Source: Typhlomys cinereus (lineage: Eukaryota; Chordata; Mammalia; Rodentia; Platacanthomyidae). Taken from it: DNA of 64,000 bases. The stretch covers positions 3,600,630 to 3,664,629 of the forward strand of contig JALPQD010000075.1 of assembly GCA_023101885.1 (NCBI GenBank), in the 5' to 3' direction. Within the stretch, counting starts at the first letter, position 1. Every line of letters begins with the position of its first letter. The translations under genes and the position numbers were made by a program. Below, piece after piece: positions 45,113 through 56,000 of this stretch. Under the pieces are notes generated by a model. It saw only the letters and a list, made by a program, of their open reading frames with translations, was not told the DNA's origin and ran no database searches.

Positions 45113-45335
45113 ATGTGGGGATGTACCTCAGTTGGTAGAATGTGTGCCTAGCGTGCATGAAACCCTGAGTTTGGTAACAAGGCCAATAGAAGCCAGGCAT
45201 GGCAGTGCATGTTTGTAATCCCACAACCCAGAAGTGAAGGCAGAAGGAGCAAATTTCAAGGTCACCCTCAGATACATAGAGTTTAAGGCCAGCCTGAGAT
45301 ACATGTAAGCCTGTCTCAAAAAATGAAAATAATGA
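45113..45335 (+). mobile_element. B4 SINE (ID-B1 fusion)
   Basis: The ID half GATGTACCTCAGTTGGTAGA, GTGTGCCTAGCGTGCATGAA and ACCCTGAGTTTGGTAACAAG is followed by the B1 half: AAGCCAGGCATGGCAGTGCA, TGTAATCCCACAACCCAGAA, AAGGCCAGCCTGAGATACAT and CTGTCTCAAAAAATG. It is one of the clearest family assignments in the window. Confidence 0.93.
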
Positions 45336-45359
45336 GAAACTGAAGAAAACGTTCCAAGT

Positions 45360-46080
45360 CTTACAGTGGAAGAGATCTAAGAAACATTACAAAAGCACAA
45401 TCCATGAAAGAAAATGTGGGAAACATGAGTCTAATCAAAATGAACAACTTTCACTCTGAGAAATGTAAAACATAAAACAAAAATAAATCCTGCAGACTAG
45501 GAGAAACTACTTGCAGACACTATAACTGAAAGTTTTAGATCTATAATTTAAAAAAGAATTTCATTCAGAATAAATCCAATAATCAATTTGGCAAAATATA
45601 CAAATAAACATTTCATAAACAATAACATCCATTTACGACAAATAAGCACCTAATAGCAATACCAGCAATTATATTGCCACATATTACTAGAATAGTTAAA
45701 GCAAAGAGAGGCAGTCATAAATCATGGTGTGAATACAAACTGAGAATCTCTCTAGAATGTTGTTCAATGTGCTATCATAAGCCCCAGCATATCCTTACTA
45801 TCTGACCTAGCTATCTTTGGGTATTTTTCCCAGAGCTCCACATACAAATGTTTGCAACTGCCATATTTATAAGAGCCAAAAAATTTAAGTGATCCAAATG
45901 TGTTTCAACCTGTGAATGGTTAAACAATTACAGTTCATTCACAGGATAAAGATTGATTATACAGCAATCAAAAGAACAAGCTAACGCCAACATTTTGATG
46001 ACTCTCAAAGGTATGGTACTGAGTGCAAAAGCTAAACTCAAGTGGCAAAATATACCATATGGTATGTGTTATACATGCAT
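45360..46080 (+). mobile_element. Decayed LINE-1 ORF2 fragment
   Basis: AATCCTGCAGACTAGGAGAA, AATTTAAAAAAGAATTTCAT, TATCTGACCTAGCTATCTTT, GGGTATTTTTCCCAGAGCTC, TCAACCTGTGAATGGTTAAA and AATATACCATATGGTATG follow ORF2 C-terminal order with heavy divergence and deletions. Confidence 0.6.
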
Positions 46081-47440
46081 ATACAGCTCTTTGCAGTAAC
46101 AAAAATTTAAAGGATTCATTGTATAAAGATTCCATCAATTTTATAAAAGTATACATAAACCTCATGAACTTTGTAGAAAATACTATATAATCTCATTTTG
46201 TTCTTACATGATTATTTATACAACAATTTACCAATGGAGAAACCCCATCAGTACCAGGGACCTTTTTACACTTAATTTTTAACACAAGCATTGATAACCA
46301 TTTCAGTATAAAAAGTGACATCAGATGACACTTCATAAGTTCACACAAATTTTACCCAGGTGTGAAAGTGAATGTTCCAGATTTTGATTTGCAGCCTATA
46401 ATTTCAGTATAGGCAAGGGATTGTTCCCTTGGACTTTAGATAATAAAGTCAGCAAATGGGTTCTTTAAACAAATTCTAGAAATTAGAAAAGACTTGGCAT
46501 CAGTGCTTCTTGACAAATAGACAAATGATTCTGTTTGTAACTTTAGTTAAAAATGAAAACAAAGAAAAAGGAGAGTGCAAATATCAAAACGTAAAAGAAT
46601 TTTTGAAAGCACTTTAAAAAAATGAGAGGCCTCTATGAAAATGCACACGTAGCATAAAATGAATTTAAGCACAATTCATTGTTGCTACACATAAAAGTAC
46701 AGTATTGCCTGAGTTATTATAGGAAATCAATACACAGTGGTGTGCCAGTGCTGTTACAGTATAGATATTCACACTTTTATTCAGCTGCTATAGAAAGAAA
46801 GGGAAAGGCGGCACCTTAAGCCAATAAAATATGAAAGATTCAAAATTAAAATGTTTTGCTAACTTCAAAAGTCCCTTTTCCGTGCATTTAAATTTTGTAT
46901 TCAGAACTGTTTTAAAGATGTCTATATTTCTCAGTGCTTCTTTTGGCATGTTTACAAAAAACAGGTTCGCTTGGACAATATTTTCAAGAAACAGACTCCA
47001 CCTTTACAGAAAAACTGAAATAAAAGTTAGGAGCTCTAAATTAATAATAAATTATAGTGGTGAGAAAACACAGATGTTAGCAGGAAAAAAAGTCTGAGAG
47101 GCAGGTGGGATGTTCTTAATGTCAGTGGAATCAACTCAGGAGAGGGAATTGTGAGAGCAGGTCCTTGGAAAAGCTGCCATCTGTAGTAACATGCCTTCCT
47201 CATGCCCAGTAAGATGCCCAGCACAGGGGAGAAGGAAACAGCCAGCCTCCATGGGAGAGCGCCCTCCATCTTTTAACCTGCTCTCACTGATGCCAGTTCT
47301 GCTGAATGCCCCTATCGAAGAGCACAGAGTACAGGTACAAGAGCGAAGAGAGCATGTCTCTTGTGTTCCTTCACAGAACTCATTGATACTACATACCTTA
47401 AATGTTTTGGGTTGCTGCCTGAATTTTCTCCTCAAAGATT
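46081..47440. other. Intergenic sequence, nothing recognised
   Basis: 47,100-47,440 is GC-richer than its surroundings. Three overlapping frames (77, 99 and 109 codons) occupy both strands, and the 109-codon plus frame runs into the neighbouring LTR. None shows a domain. Upstream is plain AT-rich DNA. Confidence 0.4.
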
Positions 47441-47795
47441 TCTGTGGCTGTCATGATTTAAATGTGGATCGTCCCTTACAGGCTTGTGTGTTTCAATACT
47501 GGGTTCCCAGCCGATGGTGATATTTGGGAAAATAATGGAGCTTTAGGAGGCGGAGTCTCACCTGAGGAATTATGTCACTAGGAGCAGTCCTTGAGATTTG
47601 AATGCACAGCCCCATTTCCTCCTGCTCACCCTGTTTCTTGAGGGCTGCTATGTCATGAACCTAAACCAACCTTCTGTTTCAGCCTCCATATATTCTACAA
47701 TATATTAGAACCATTCACTAATAATAATAATAATAGTAATAATAATAATAACTAGAATAAACCCTTTCTTTCTTCAATTGTTTGGGTTAGGAGTT
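47441..47795 (+). mobile_element. MaLR solo LTR (ORR1/MT-like) with (AAT)n
   Basis: GTCATGATTTAAATGTGGAT, CTTTAGGAGGCGGAGTCTCA, ATTATGTCACTAGGAGCAGT, ATGAACCTAAACCAACC and AGAATAAACCCTTTCTTTCT follow the module order of rodent MaLR LTRs. An (AAT)n microsatellite at 47,721-47,752 expands its 3' part. Confidence 0.65.
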
Positions 47796-47841
47796 GAAAG
47801 CAGAGACCCATGATTACAGGAGGTACCGAGAATAAGTGACG

Positions 47842-48136
47842 GTTGGGGTGGAGAGAAGGCTCAAGGGTTGAGACTCAGCCTCGCAAGCAGAAGATCCTGA
47901 GTTCAGATCTCAGCTCCTACATAAAAACACCGCACAGAAATGGCAGAGGCCTGAGCTTCCGGCACCGGTGGGTAGAGCCTGGGAAATCCCTCTCAAAAAA
48001 GCAAAAAGGAGGTAGAAGCAAATCTAAGATGATTCCCAAAGTCACCCTTGGTCCTCCACAGGGACATACAGTACCTTCCGACACACATGCATGCATGTAT
48101 GTGTGCTAAATAAAAAATAGAAATAAAGTTCAGAAA
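47842..48136 (+). mobile_element. B2-superfamily SINE, older subfamily, with target duplication
   Basis: The head GGAGAGAAGGCTCAAGGGTT (A box) is followed by CTGAGTTCAGATCTCAG (B box). The older-type body is GAGGTAGAAGCAAATCTAAG, ATGATTCCCAAAGTCACCCT and TGGTCCTCCACAGGGACATA, and the tail is A-rich. It is flanked by GAATAAGTGACG (47,830-47,841) and GAATAAGTGATG (48,137-48,148), a 12-base target duplication with one mismatch. Confidence 0.92.
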
Positions 48137-48435
48137 GAATAAGTGATGACTGAGATTCAATCTAGCATGGTACATACACTATCCATAAAAAGTACTGATG
48201 AACAATGAGCACCATCATGTTCAAGGAGGAGGGATAGTGATTACAGAGGAGTTTACAAGGCTCCAAGACAAGATCCCAATACCAGAATCATAAAGACTGA
48301 CTTTGTTAAACCTAGCATATGCAAGACTGAAATGTAAAAGAAATGAATATGGAAGGAATCATAGAAGATAAGAAGGGATGCCAAGGCAGGGGGAAATATG
48401 TGGAAGTAAATTTTCTGTCTTACATACATGTCATA

Positions 48436-48661
48436 AAAAATTAAGGTAGGCTGAAGAGGTGGCTCAGGGGTTAAGCCTCTGCCTTGCAGGCAGAAGGGCT
48501 TGAGTTCAGATCCCAGATCCCACGTATAGACGCCGGGTGGAAGCAGGGGCGGCCTGCGTTTCCAGTCCTGGTAGGGCGGAGCCTGTGAATCCCGGGGCAG
48601 AGTAAACAAGGAGGAGATGGAAGAGGTCCATGGTGGTTCCCGAATTCGCCCGTGGTTCTGC

Positions 48662-48715
<54 letters not shown>

Positions 48716-48753
48716 TTGAATAAATAATAATAATAATAATAAAAATTAAGGTA
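48436..48753. repeat. 13-bp target-site duplication around SINE
   Basis: AAAAATTAAGGTA occurs exactly at 48,436-48,448 and 48,741-48,753, bracketing the young SINE. The perfect match supports a recent insertion. Confidence 0.95.
48449..48740 (+). mobile_element. B2-superfamily SINE, young GC-rich subfamily
   Basis: A full-length copy with GAGGTGGCTCAGGGGTTAAG (A box), TTGAGTTCAGATCCCAG (B box), TAGACGCCGGGTGGAAGCAG, GGCGGAGCCTGTGAATCCCG, GAGTAAACAAGGAGGAGATG and TGGTGGTTCCCGAATTCGCC. The tail is (CA)n (48,664-48,713) then (AAT)n. It could be transcribed by RNA polymerase III from the internal A and B boxes. It is not protein coding: the 129- and 152-codon minus frames across it are artefacts of the CA tail. 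Confidence 0.95.
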
Positions 48754-48905
48754 TTTGAGTCACCTAAATGTCTTTGAATTTTTATAATATTAGCTTGGTA
48801 CATGATATTATTTCTCTCATATAGCCTCCTATTCAGAAGTAATAAAATATATCCGAGCAAATTTAGGTAATCAGGAATAATATAGAAACAACTTCACATT
48901 CCTTG

Positions 48906-49149
48906 TGGGACTGGAGAGATCATTCAGAGGTTAAGCCTCTGCCTCGAAAGCAGAAGGACCTGAGTTCGGATCCCAAATTCCACATAAAAATGTCTGGTAG
49001 AATAAGTGGTGGTTTGCATTTCTGGCTCTGGAAGACAGAGACTGGAAAATCCAAGAGAAAAGAAAAAAGGAAGTAGAAGCAATCCAGGATGATTCCTGAA
49101 GTCACCCTTGGGCCTCCACAGATACATACAGTACCCCCTGCCCCCTGAT

Positions 49150-49189
<40 letters not shown>

Positions 49190-49221
49190 TTAAAAAAAAA
49201 GCCAAAAAGGAAAAAAATAAG
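48906..49221 (+). mobile_element. B2-superfamily SINE, older subfamily, with target duplication
   Basis: The head GGGACTGGAGAGATCATTCA, B-box region CTGAGTTCGGATCCCAAATT, body AAATGTCTGGTAGAATAAG, GAAGTAGAAGCAATCCAGGA, TGATTCCTGAAGTCACCCTT and GGGCCTCCACAGATACATAC, and a (CA)n tail at 49,153-49,183. Flanked by TTCACATTCCTTG (48,893-48,905) and TTCACATTCTTTG (49,222-49,234), 12 of 13 identical. Confidence 0.93.
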
Positions 49222-49376
49222 TTCACATTCTTTGCAATAACCTTAATTGGTAATACAGAAGTGGAAATAATTCCATAAAATTAGCATCATTGTGTCCTTT
49301 ACAAACATTTAACAATTGGTTAGGCATATGTCATGAGGCAGACCCTCAACTCTGGAAAAACAAAAATGATAGCACA

Positions 49377-49510
49377 TGGCTGGAAAGATGTTTCAGGGAT
49401 TATGACTCTGTTTCACAGGATTCTGAGTTCAGATCCCAGATACCACTTAAATGGTAGAATCAAGCATCATGGCACATATAGCTGACCATTTGCAAGACTG
49501 AAATCAATAG
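49377..49510 (+). mobile_element. Fragment of a B2-superfamily SINE
   Basis: GGCTGGAAAGATGTTTCAGG (A-box region) and CTGAGTTCAGATCCCAGATA (B-box region), followed by a degraded body with no tail. Confidence 0.65.
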
Positions 49511-51889
49511 AGGTAGTTGCATATATTTTGAAATAAGAGTAATATTTTTTCAAAGACTAGGACACTTAATATGTGCAACATAGGTTTCTTAAAGAGGTAG
49601 CTAAAGATGTTCCTATGTAGGAATACTAACCACATGTTTTCAAGAAAGCTCAATGAGAAAATACCTGTAATAACACCTGCAGGATCTCATTAAGTAGCAA
49701 ATAAATGCTGGTATTTTTCTTGGAAGAAAGCCTCTGAAGTTTTTGTATATCCATAATTTCAAAGAAAAATAAATGTCTCAAGGTCCAAAAATAGAAGCCC
49801 TATCCATCAAATAAACCTTTCTACCTGGATATCCATATTATAGAAATGGTTTGTGTAGTTTATGGAGCTGTATTCAAAAGCAGAAACTCCAGATGGTGAA
49901 GCCAGTATACAACACAAGGAACTGACCAAGTGATGTAGCCATTTTTTAAAGAGAATTTAAAGGATATTTAAAGAGAATCAGTAGTCCATGGATTTCACTT
50001 GCATAAACAAGTCAGCAAGTTCCATGTGCAGAGATGAAGTGTGAGTTGGTTTTCTACATCCTTCACTCGGATTCTCAGTCCTCCAGGAAATGATATGATA
50101 ATGCAATTCCCAGGTACTCATTTGAGAATGCCAGTGATAAGTGAGAGGAAGCACTGCTGCTCCTGCCATCCTACTTTTCCTCAGTTTGTACCTTCCTCTG
50201 CGTTTGCTCTGTCTTCTCATTTCCCAACCCCAAGAAACCAGCTTGATATTGACATACCTGTCATGATTAACCTAATCTGTCATAATCTTTCTCAATTTTC
50301 CTTGTCTGTTGTACTCCCCCTCCAAAAAAATCAGTCCATACTTGCATGACAGCATAGCATTTGTACATAATCCAGAGCAACCGATTGCTCAGCACGCCAG
50401 TTGGCAGAACAAAGGGGACGTTTCCTTTTCTTGCCATTTTAAAATCCCCAAATAAGGAGCTATAATGCTGGCTTTTGAATTATATCATCAACCAAAATTT
50501 CCCATCATTGAAGATCTGTTCAAAGGCTTAATGCTGATTCACAAGAGCAGAAAGAAAAATGAAAGCATATACTTATCCAGTAAATTCAGTCAATGCAAAC
50601 TGCACATACATATTAATTATCCAGGCCACCCAAATTGCTGCTGTTGTTATTGTTCTGGTATTAGTGCCTAAATTATATGAAAAATGCCAGTTTTCCATGA
50701 AGATCGGACCTTATTGATACAGATGTGTATAATAAAGATTCCTTTGTATACTAACTGAATCCCAGCTTACTTTGTGAATGAGCAAAGTGTAACGCCTAGG
50801 GCAATTATATCTAGCAACCCAGTGTGACAATGTAAGTGCTTCTTTGGTAGAATAGGAATCAGAAACATCCATCTTTAGGACTAGAGTGAAGTCTTATGAC
50901 CTGAATCTGAAAGCTCTTTGTCCACAAGGTCTTCCTTAGCCCAGTTCCCCTTATGATGGGGGACTCAGGGAGAAGCACAGAAGAGCAGAGAAACAGACAA
51001 TCCCTTCCTCTGGGGAGAGTCTGCTTTTCACCCTTAGTCTGGACATCAGCCACCTGTCAAAGCTTCTTCCAGACTACTCCAGCTTCCTTCACAAGCACTC
51101 GATGGTGTCACTATCACCTCATCCTTTTAGAAAAACTGCAGACATCTCGAGAAGAAAAATGTGATCACTTGGAAGAGTAAAGTATGGAAATTAGTATTTA
51201 GAATATTTAATGACATAAAACTGCAACCATGCAGAAAGCTTAGAAAATGAAGCAGTCCTTTTAACTTTGCTTTCTGGTGCTAAGATCGGTATTTGACTTT
51301 TAAGCATCATGACCCTCAGCTTTAAACCTTATTACTGAAAGTTTTCTAGAATGCATTAGTGCACTTTTCTCCTTGAGGAAGTAATGTCCTTTAATCTTGT
51401 TTGATGATTCAGCATCTTACAGCACCTTGTTTAGAGCAGAAAGAGAGCAATTGCTTCTTTCAATTGTATGCCCACATGTAAAAGTTTTTGGAAAACATAT
51501 GGTTTAGTGAATATATAATACAAAGTATTCATTCATTCATTTACTTGCTACCTACAAAACTTCTGCCTGGTGGGAAGTATTGTAGCAGGCCGTAAAACAC
51601 TAAAACTCAGTAAGAGTCACAGGCTAAATTCTCCTTTATTATGTTCATTTAAGATGCTATTCACTTCTCCTGACCTTCTACTTTAAGGCCTTCAGAATCA
51701 CCTTCCACATGGTATTTGGAAGAATGACTATAATGACAGAATAGGGAGACAAAAATCTCATTATTGTGGAAGAAAAGAAGAAAGGTGTCTATGAGGGATA
51801 TGCGAAGGAACTGGAACTTAAAAGACAAGAAGGAGGGAGTTCAAGAGGTACTGGTGGATGGAGAGGATGCTGAATGCAGTCAAGCAGTA
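49511..51889. other. Intergenic sequence, nothing recognised
   Basis: 2.4 kb without a recognised repeat. Frames at 49,978-50,220 (minus, 80 codons) and 50,041-50,349 (plus, 102 codons) overlap each other on opposite strands. Both are without motif, so neither can be supported. Confidence 0.45.
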
Positions 51890-52110
51890 ATGGGGTCAGT
51901 ATCATTTGAGGATACAGCTGTGCACTTCACCTGGAAGGAATGGCAGAGCCTGGGTAGAGCTCAGAGGACCCTCTACAGGAATGTGATACTGGAGGACTAT
52001 AGCAACCTAGTGTTCTTGGGACATCCTTTGACTAAACTTGAGTTGATTCAATTTGGAGCATGAACTTGGTCCCCAGAGTGTAGCAGAGGCTTCAGTCTGG
52101 AGCCTCTCAA
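51890..52110 (+). pseudogene. KRAB-domain fragment of a KRAB zinc-finger gene, intron-less
   Basis: Translation from the ATG at 51,890 gives a KRAB A box. The conserved core [16 protein letters not shown] (V-F-D-A-V-F-EEW pattern) is followed by [18 protein letters not shown]. In functional KRAB domains this box recruits TRIM28/KAP1 to silence retroelements. Here the usual D-V becomes D-T, the M-L-E motif becomes I-L-E, and the first E of EEW becomes K. The sequence runs without a splice donor into a KRAB-b-like segment ([11 protein letters not shown]), then a TGA stop at 52,061-52,063. The b-like residues W-S-P-E continue beyond the stop. In KRAB zinc-finger genes the A and b boxes are normally separate exons, so their direct fusion suggests a processed retrocopy. 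No C2H2 zinc fingers follow in the next kilobase, and I see no poly(A) tract or target duplication. Possible upstream sequence in the same frame (51,764-51,889) is not recognisable. Confidence 0.75.
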
Positions 52111-52250
52111 GTCAGTGAACTCATATTGAACAAGAAGAAATGTCAAGATTGTTATTTGTAGTTTTTTTTTGTTTAGTACACTCTTTAGACATATTTCATA
52201 TACTCTAAGCTAGACTGAAATTTGTAATATATTTAAGAGGAGAGCTCATC

Positions 52251-52512
52251 TGGGGGTAGAGAAATGGCTCAGGGGTTAAATCTTTCACTCACAACCAAAA
52301 GGACCTGAGTTTGGATCCTTGATCCCACATAACAATGCCAGGGGAAATGGTGACCACCTATACTTCCACCAATGGAAAGAGGAATCTGGGAAATCTAAGA
52401 GCAAAGCAAAAGCAGGCAGAAGTAATCCAGCATGATTCCCGCAGTCACACAGTGCCCTCTGATATACACATACACGGACATATACATGCATGAGTGCATG
52501 CAAGAGGAAAAG
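52251..52512 (+). mobile_element. B2-superfamily SINE, older subfamily
   Basis: The head AGAGAAATGGCTCAGGGGTT, B-box region CCTGAGTTTGGATCCTTGAT, then AATGCCAGGGGAAATGG, GCAGAAGTAATCCAGCATGA and TTCCCGCAGTCACACAGTGC, ending in a CA/TG-rich tail. Confidence 0.85.
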
Positions 52513-52519
52513 AAAAAAG

Positions 52520-52650
52520 ATCGTGCGTTTGGATCTCAGATCCAGGTAAAAATGCAGCCACTTGAACTTCCTGCTGCCTCACCATGTTGCCCTCATCTAA
52601 ACACTTATACATATGTACACACCCACAACTACACAGACAAACATAAAAAT
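52520..52650 (+). mobile_element. Second, truncated SINE copy in tandem
   Basis: Starts inside the B-box region (GCGTTTGGATCTCAGATCCA) and continues with AAAATGCAGCCACTTGAACT and a CA-rich end. It directly follows the preceding SINE, so it is either a nested insertion or a partial duplication. Confidence 0.5.
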
Positions 52651-52994
52651 GAAGAGAGCTCAACTGACACTTGTCCTGGTGAGCTGTTTCCTCTAATGTT
52701 TATCCAAACCGTGTGTTGTAGATCAGACAATGATTGTTACTGTCTTTATTAGAAAGACAACACTGTCTCCCTGAATTGGTAAAAGGATGGGATGGAAGTG
52801 CATGGAAAATAACTCATTTTATTTGTATATTAAAAATTCTTATTTTAAAAAGAAAGAAAAAGAGAGGCCCAACCATGTCATTATATTCCTTGTTCTACGA
52901 TTTGTATTTTCTTAAATTTTGATCACTTGTGTAGAACTTGTTAGACATTTACTTTTTTGCCTTTTAGAGAAATGTTATTCTGTAAACAATGCTG
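52651..52994. other. AT-rich sequence, nothing recognised
   Basis: No supported feature. Confidence 0.45.
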
Positions 52995-53080
52995 TTTTGA
53001 ACTTTGTTATGTAGCCGAGCACAGCTTTGCATTCATGAGTCCATCTTCAACTCCTGGGTGCTCTGTGTTTAAGCAGATTC
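52995..53080 (-). mobile_element. B1-like SINE fragment, antisense
   Basis: GAACTTTGTTATGTAGCCGA, GCACAGCTTTGCATTCATGA and ACTCCTGGGTGCTCTG match the reversed right part of B1 ('ttgtgtagcccaggctggccttgaactcatg ... ctcccgagtgctggg'). Confidence 0.5.
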
Positions 53081-53429
53081 CTTTATTTTCACTTGCTTAA
53101 ACATTTTAATTAGTTTGCTAAAATTTTTGGTTCGTTTTTTCTTCCTATTTGCCATCAAAGTTTTTTTTCTTATTAGTTTTTTTGTTGTATTATTCTTTGA
53201 CTTTATAGGCAGTTGATTTCATAATTTTGATGATATCAATAGCAATCTTAGAGACAATTATATTTGGTCCAATAACACTGACATAAATATATATTGCATC
53301 ATATTGGAAGAAGTGTACAAAAATGTAAGCACAGGGAAAGGAGAAAAACTAAACCATGCACAATGAGTACATCAATAACATATCAGTAGCACTAGAAATA
53401 ACTGTATGAGCTAATGACATCTTCAGTGT
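53081..53429. other. AT-rich sequence, nothing recognised
   Basis: T-rich then A-rich sequence with no supported feature. Confidence 0.45.
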
Positions 53430-53540
53430 CTGGCAGTATATGCCTGCAATAGCAATGATGAAAGGAGATCAAGGGTATCTTTCACTACATAATGAATTCA
53501 GGGTCATACCAGAATCGATAAGACCATATTGAAAAAAATG
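53430..53540 (+). mobile_element. B1-like SINE, decayed
   Basis: GTCTGGCAGTATATGCCTGC, AATAGCAATGATGAAAGGAG, ATCAAGGGTATCTTTCACTA and ATTCAGGGTCATACCAGAAT retain the outline of B1. Confidence 0.5.
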
Positions 53541-54754
53541 TGACTATATATATATAGCTATTTTCTTCTTTAGAAGGAATATTATATAATTAGGATATAA
53601 ATATGAGATAATATAATATGCTTTCTACTGTGTTTATTGTGAAGAAAAAGTAAACAACTAACACACAGGGAAAAAAAGACAAGAAGGAAGTTTGGTTTTC
53701 ACCTTTCTTCAAGTTCTGAATTATATTTGATGCCCAACAGATGCCAGAACAGAATGCACCGTTGGTGTTCAGTTTCCTAAAAGACACAGGACTGTCCCAC
53801 CCTGATGAATTCTCTATCCAAAATATCATTAATATCCAGACAGAGAAACATTTGTCTATATAAATTAAGATGCTGTAATAATTTTCTCTATGAAGGGTAG
53901 AGCACGTTCAAGGTCAAATACATAGAAACAAGGAAAGTATAGAGAGACATCACTTTTGAGGAAATAATATCTTTTGTTCTTGAACCAGAAAGATTATGAT
54001 CATAATATATTTAAGTTTTATATTCACAGTACATCTATTGTTGCCTTCAAAGGATGCAACAGATTTTACTAAAACAAAAAAGCAAAACTACTAAGTAATG
54101 CTGTGAAAAAGTCCTTATATTTGTCCTGCTTTGATCTGAAATAGCTTCAGGATCCTGTGTCTCCTTTGTAGAATGAACATGATGTTGCCGGTCTGAATGC
54201 CCAATGTTTGCTTGCCTGCAGTGGTGGTTAGATTAAATATCAGTATCTTGTGAATACCATTGAGTGACCAAAGGGGTCAAAAATGAAAGGGGCTTGATTA
54301 ATGTACACTAAGTGACCTTTAAGATTATTTTGTCATGTCTGGACAGTGTTTTGGGTAATTGTGGACAAATATCTATTCAGGATATACTTGTGGTACCTGA
54401 GACAGCTACCGTACAAGGTCAGAAAGGCACAGCTCACGTGTTCTCCAGAGTGTACTTCCAGCAAAATGCTGGACAACTGTCCTGAACTTCAATAAGTCCA
54501 CAGTGACCATCAAGCACAGCAGAGTCGCTCACATCTGTTAAGCTGTATTTTTCAGACTCATAATACAGTGATATATTGACCATGTCAAATTACCTTTTCC
54601 TCTTACAGACTTGAATGCCCATCCCATTTTAGAAGACAACAATTCTTACTGAAACATATATTCTTCATGTGAGCATGAAGTTTTTCCAATACATTAAAAG
54701 GGACTATTTTTTCTATATAAAAACATCTTAAGTTTAACTAGTTTTTTTATTCTT
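53541..54754. other. Intergenic sequence, nothing recognised
   Basis: A 79-codon minus frame at 53,590-53,829 has no motif. I see no named repeat. Confidence 0.45.
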
Positions 54755-54878
54755 AACTGGGAAGATGGCTCAGAATTAAAGCCTTTGTCTCTTAAGCAAA
54801 AGGACCCCAGTTCAGTTCAATCCCCAAATATAGAAATGCTAGGCAGAAATGGCTGCTGCCTGCACTTCTGGCCCTAAT
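54755..54878 (+). mobile_element. B2-superfamily SINE, 3'-truncated
   Basis: AACTGGGAAGATGGCTCAGA (A box), CCAGTTCAGTTCAATCCCCA (B-box region with small duplication), ATGCTAGGCAGAAATGGCTG and CACTTCTGGCCC. It stops before the 3' body. Confidence 0.75.
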
Positions 54879-55650
54879 TATAATCAGTCATTTATTACTT
54901 TCTTATATTCAAAACTCTCACTATTTCAATGTTCTGGACCCAAATAATCTATAATATGAACAAACCAACTTACATTAAAGCCAATGGTTGATGCAATGTA
55001 TTAAAACTTCAGAAATTGTTTGGGGTTTAAAATAATTAAAAGGAAAAAAAATAAAATAATTAAAAGGATGACTCTTCAATTAATAAATATAAGGCAGAGA
55101 ATGATATATTTTTTCTCAAATCACTAGTGATTAAAGTGTCATTAAAACCAACCTAACATCACAAATTATACAAGCCTTACTTTCAATGAGAAATGGAATT
55201 TTAACCAACACTGAAAAATAGCATACAATACCAAGCCTTGCTTCCTAAAGTACTCCCCCACATACACACACACACACACACTACACACACAAGAAGCAAA
55301 TAGACCTACTGACCAATTGTCTTGCTTAAAGAATTTTCTCTAGTGATTGTGTTTATGTAACAATAATATGGTTTTCTTGTTAATCTTCGAAGATAGGTCT
55401 ATTATTTTAGAAAGAGGGAAACTTAAACACGCACAAATTAAGCAGTTAGCTCCAATCATAAGCTGATAAAACAAAAATCCAAGAGAAATCTACTGGAGAT
55501 GGATGGATACATTAGGGCAAAGGTATGAAGGGAAAAGAGGGATAGAAGAATAAAGAAAAACAGATTTTGCTTGAAGATGTCATAATGAAGCTTAATGATT
55601 TGTATGCTAATAAAAATATGTTCTGCTGACTCCAATTGTCAAGTGGGGCA
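54879..55650. other. AT-rich sequence with a short (CA)n run
   Basis: Contains (CA)n at 55,262-55,291 and a local duplication of AAAATAATTAAAAGG at 55,029-55,069. No gene. Confidence 0.5.
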
Positions 55651-55654
55651 TGTG

Positions 55655-56000
55655 CTTTTTAGTTGCCTTTCCATTTGCTATGAAAAACTTCTACAACAAA
55701 ACAACTAAGGAAAGGAAGGCTTTAGTCATCTCACAGGTTGCAATGCATCATGGACACAGCGACTATGGTGGAGGGAACAGGCCATTCATATCTACAGTCA
55801 AGAGCAAAAAGCAGAAGGTGAATTCCAGTGCTCTGCTTGCTTTTACCATTTTGCTTGTCTAGTTGCACCCACTTACAGGTTAAGTCTTCCCACATCAATT
55901 AATACAACTAATAAAAGTCTCCACAGGGATGGACAGAGCCAACTAGAGACTCCCTCAGGTGCCTGCACTCAGGCATCAGGCTAACAATACTAGAACATCA
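55655..56000 (-). mobile_element. GTCAAYYTGACAC-family repeat, antisense
   Basis: AGTTGCCTTTCCATTTGCTA, AAAACAACTAAGGAAAGGAA, CTCACAGGTTGCAATGCATC, CAGCGACTATGGTGGAGG, CACATCAATTAATACAACTA and GTCTCCACAGGGATGGAC. The first part parallels 13,325-13,400. Confidence 0.55.

Noticed and set aside
48253..48860. 129- and 152-codon minus frames
   Set aside because: Both lie across a young SINE and its CA tail. The same peptide pieces recur at 58.2 and 8.3 kb because the SINE recurs.
49978..50349. 80- and 102-codon overlapping frames
   Set aside because: Opposite strands share the same DNA and neither shows a domain or start context.
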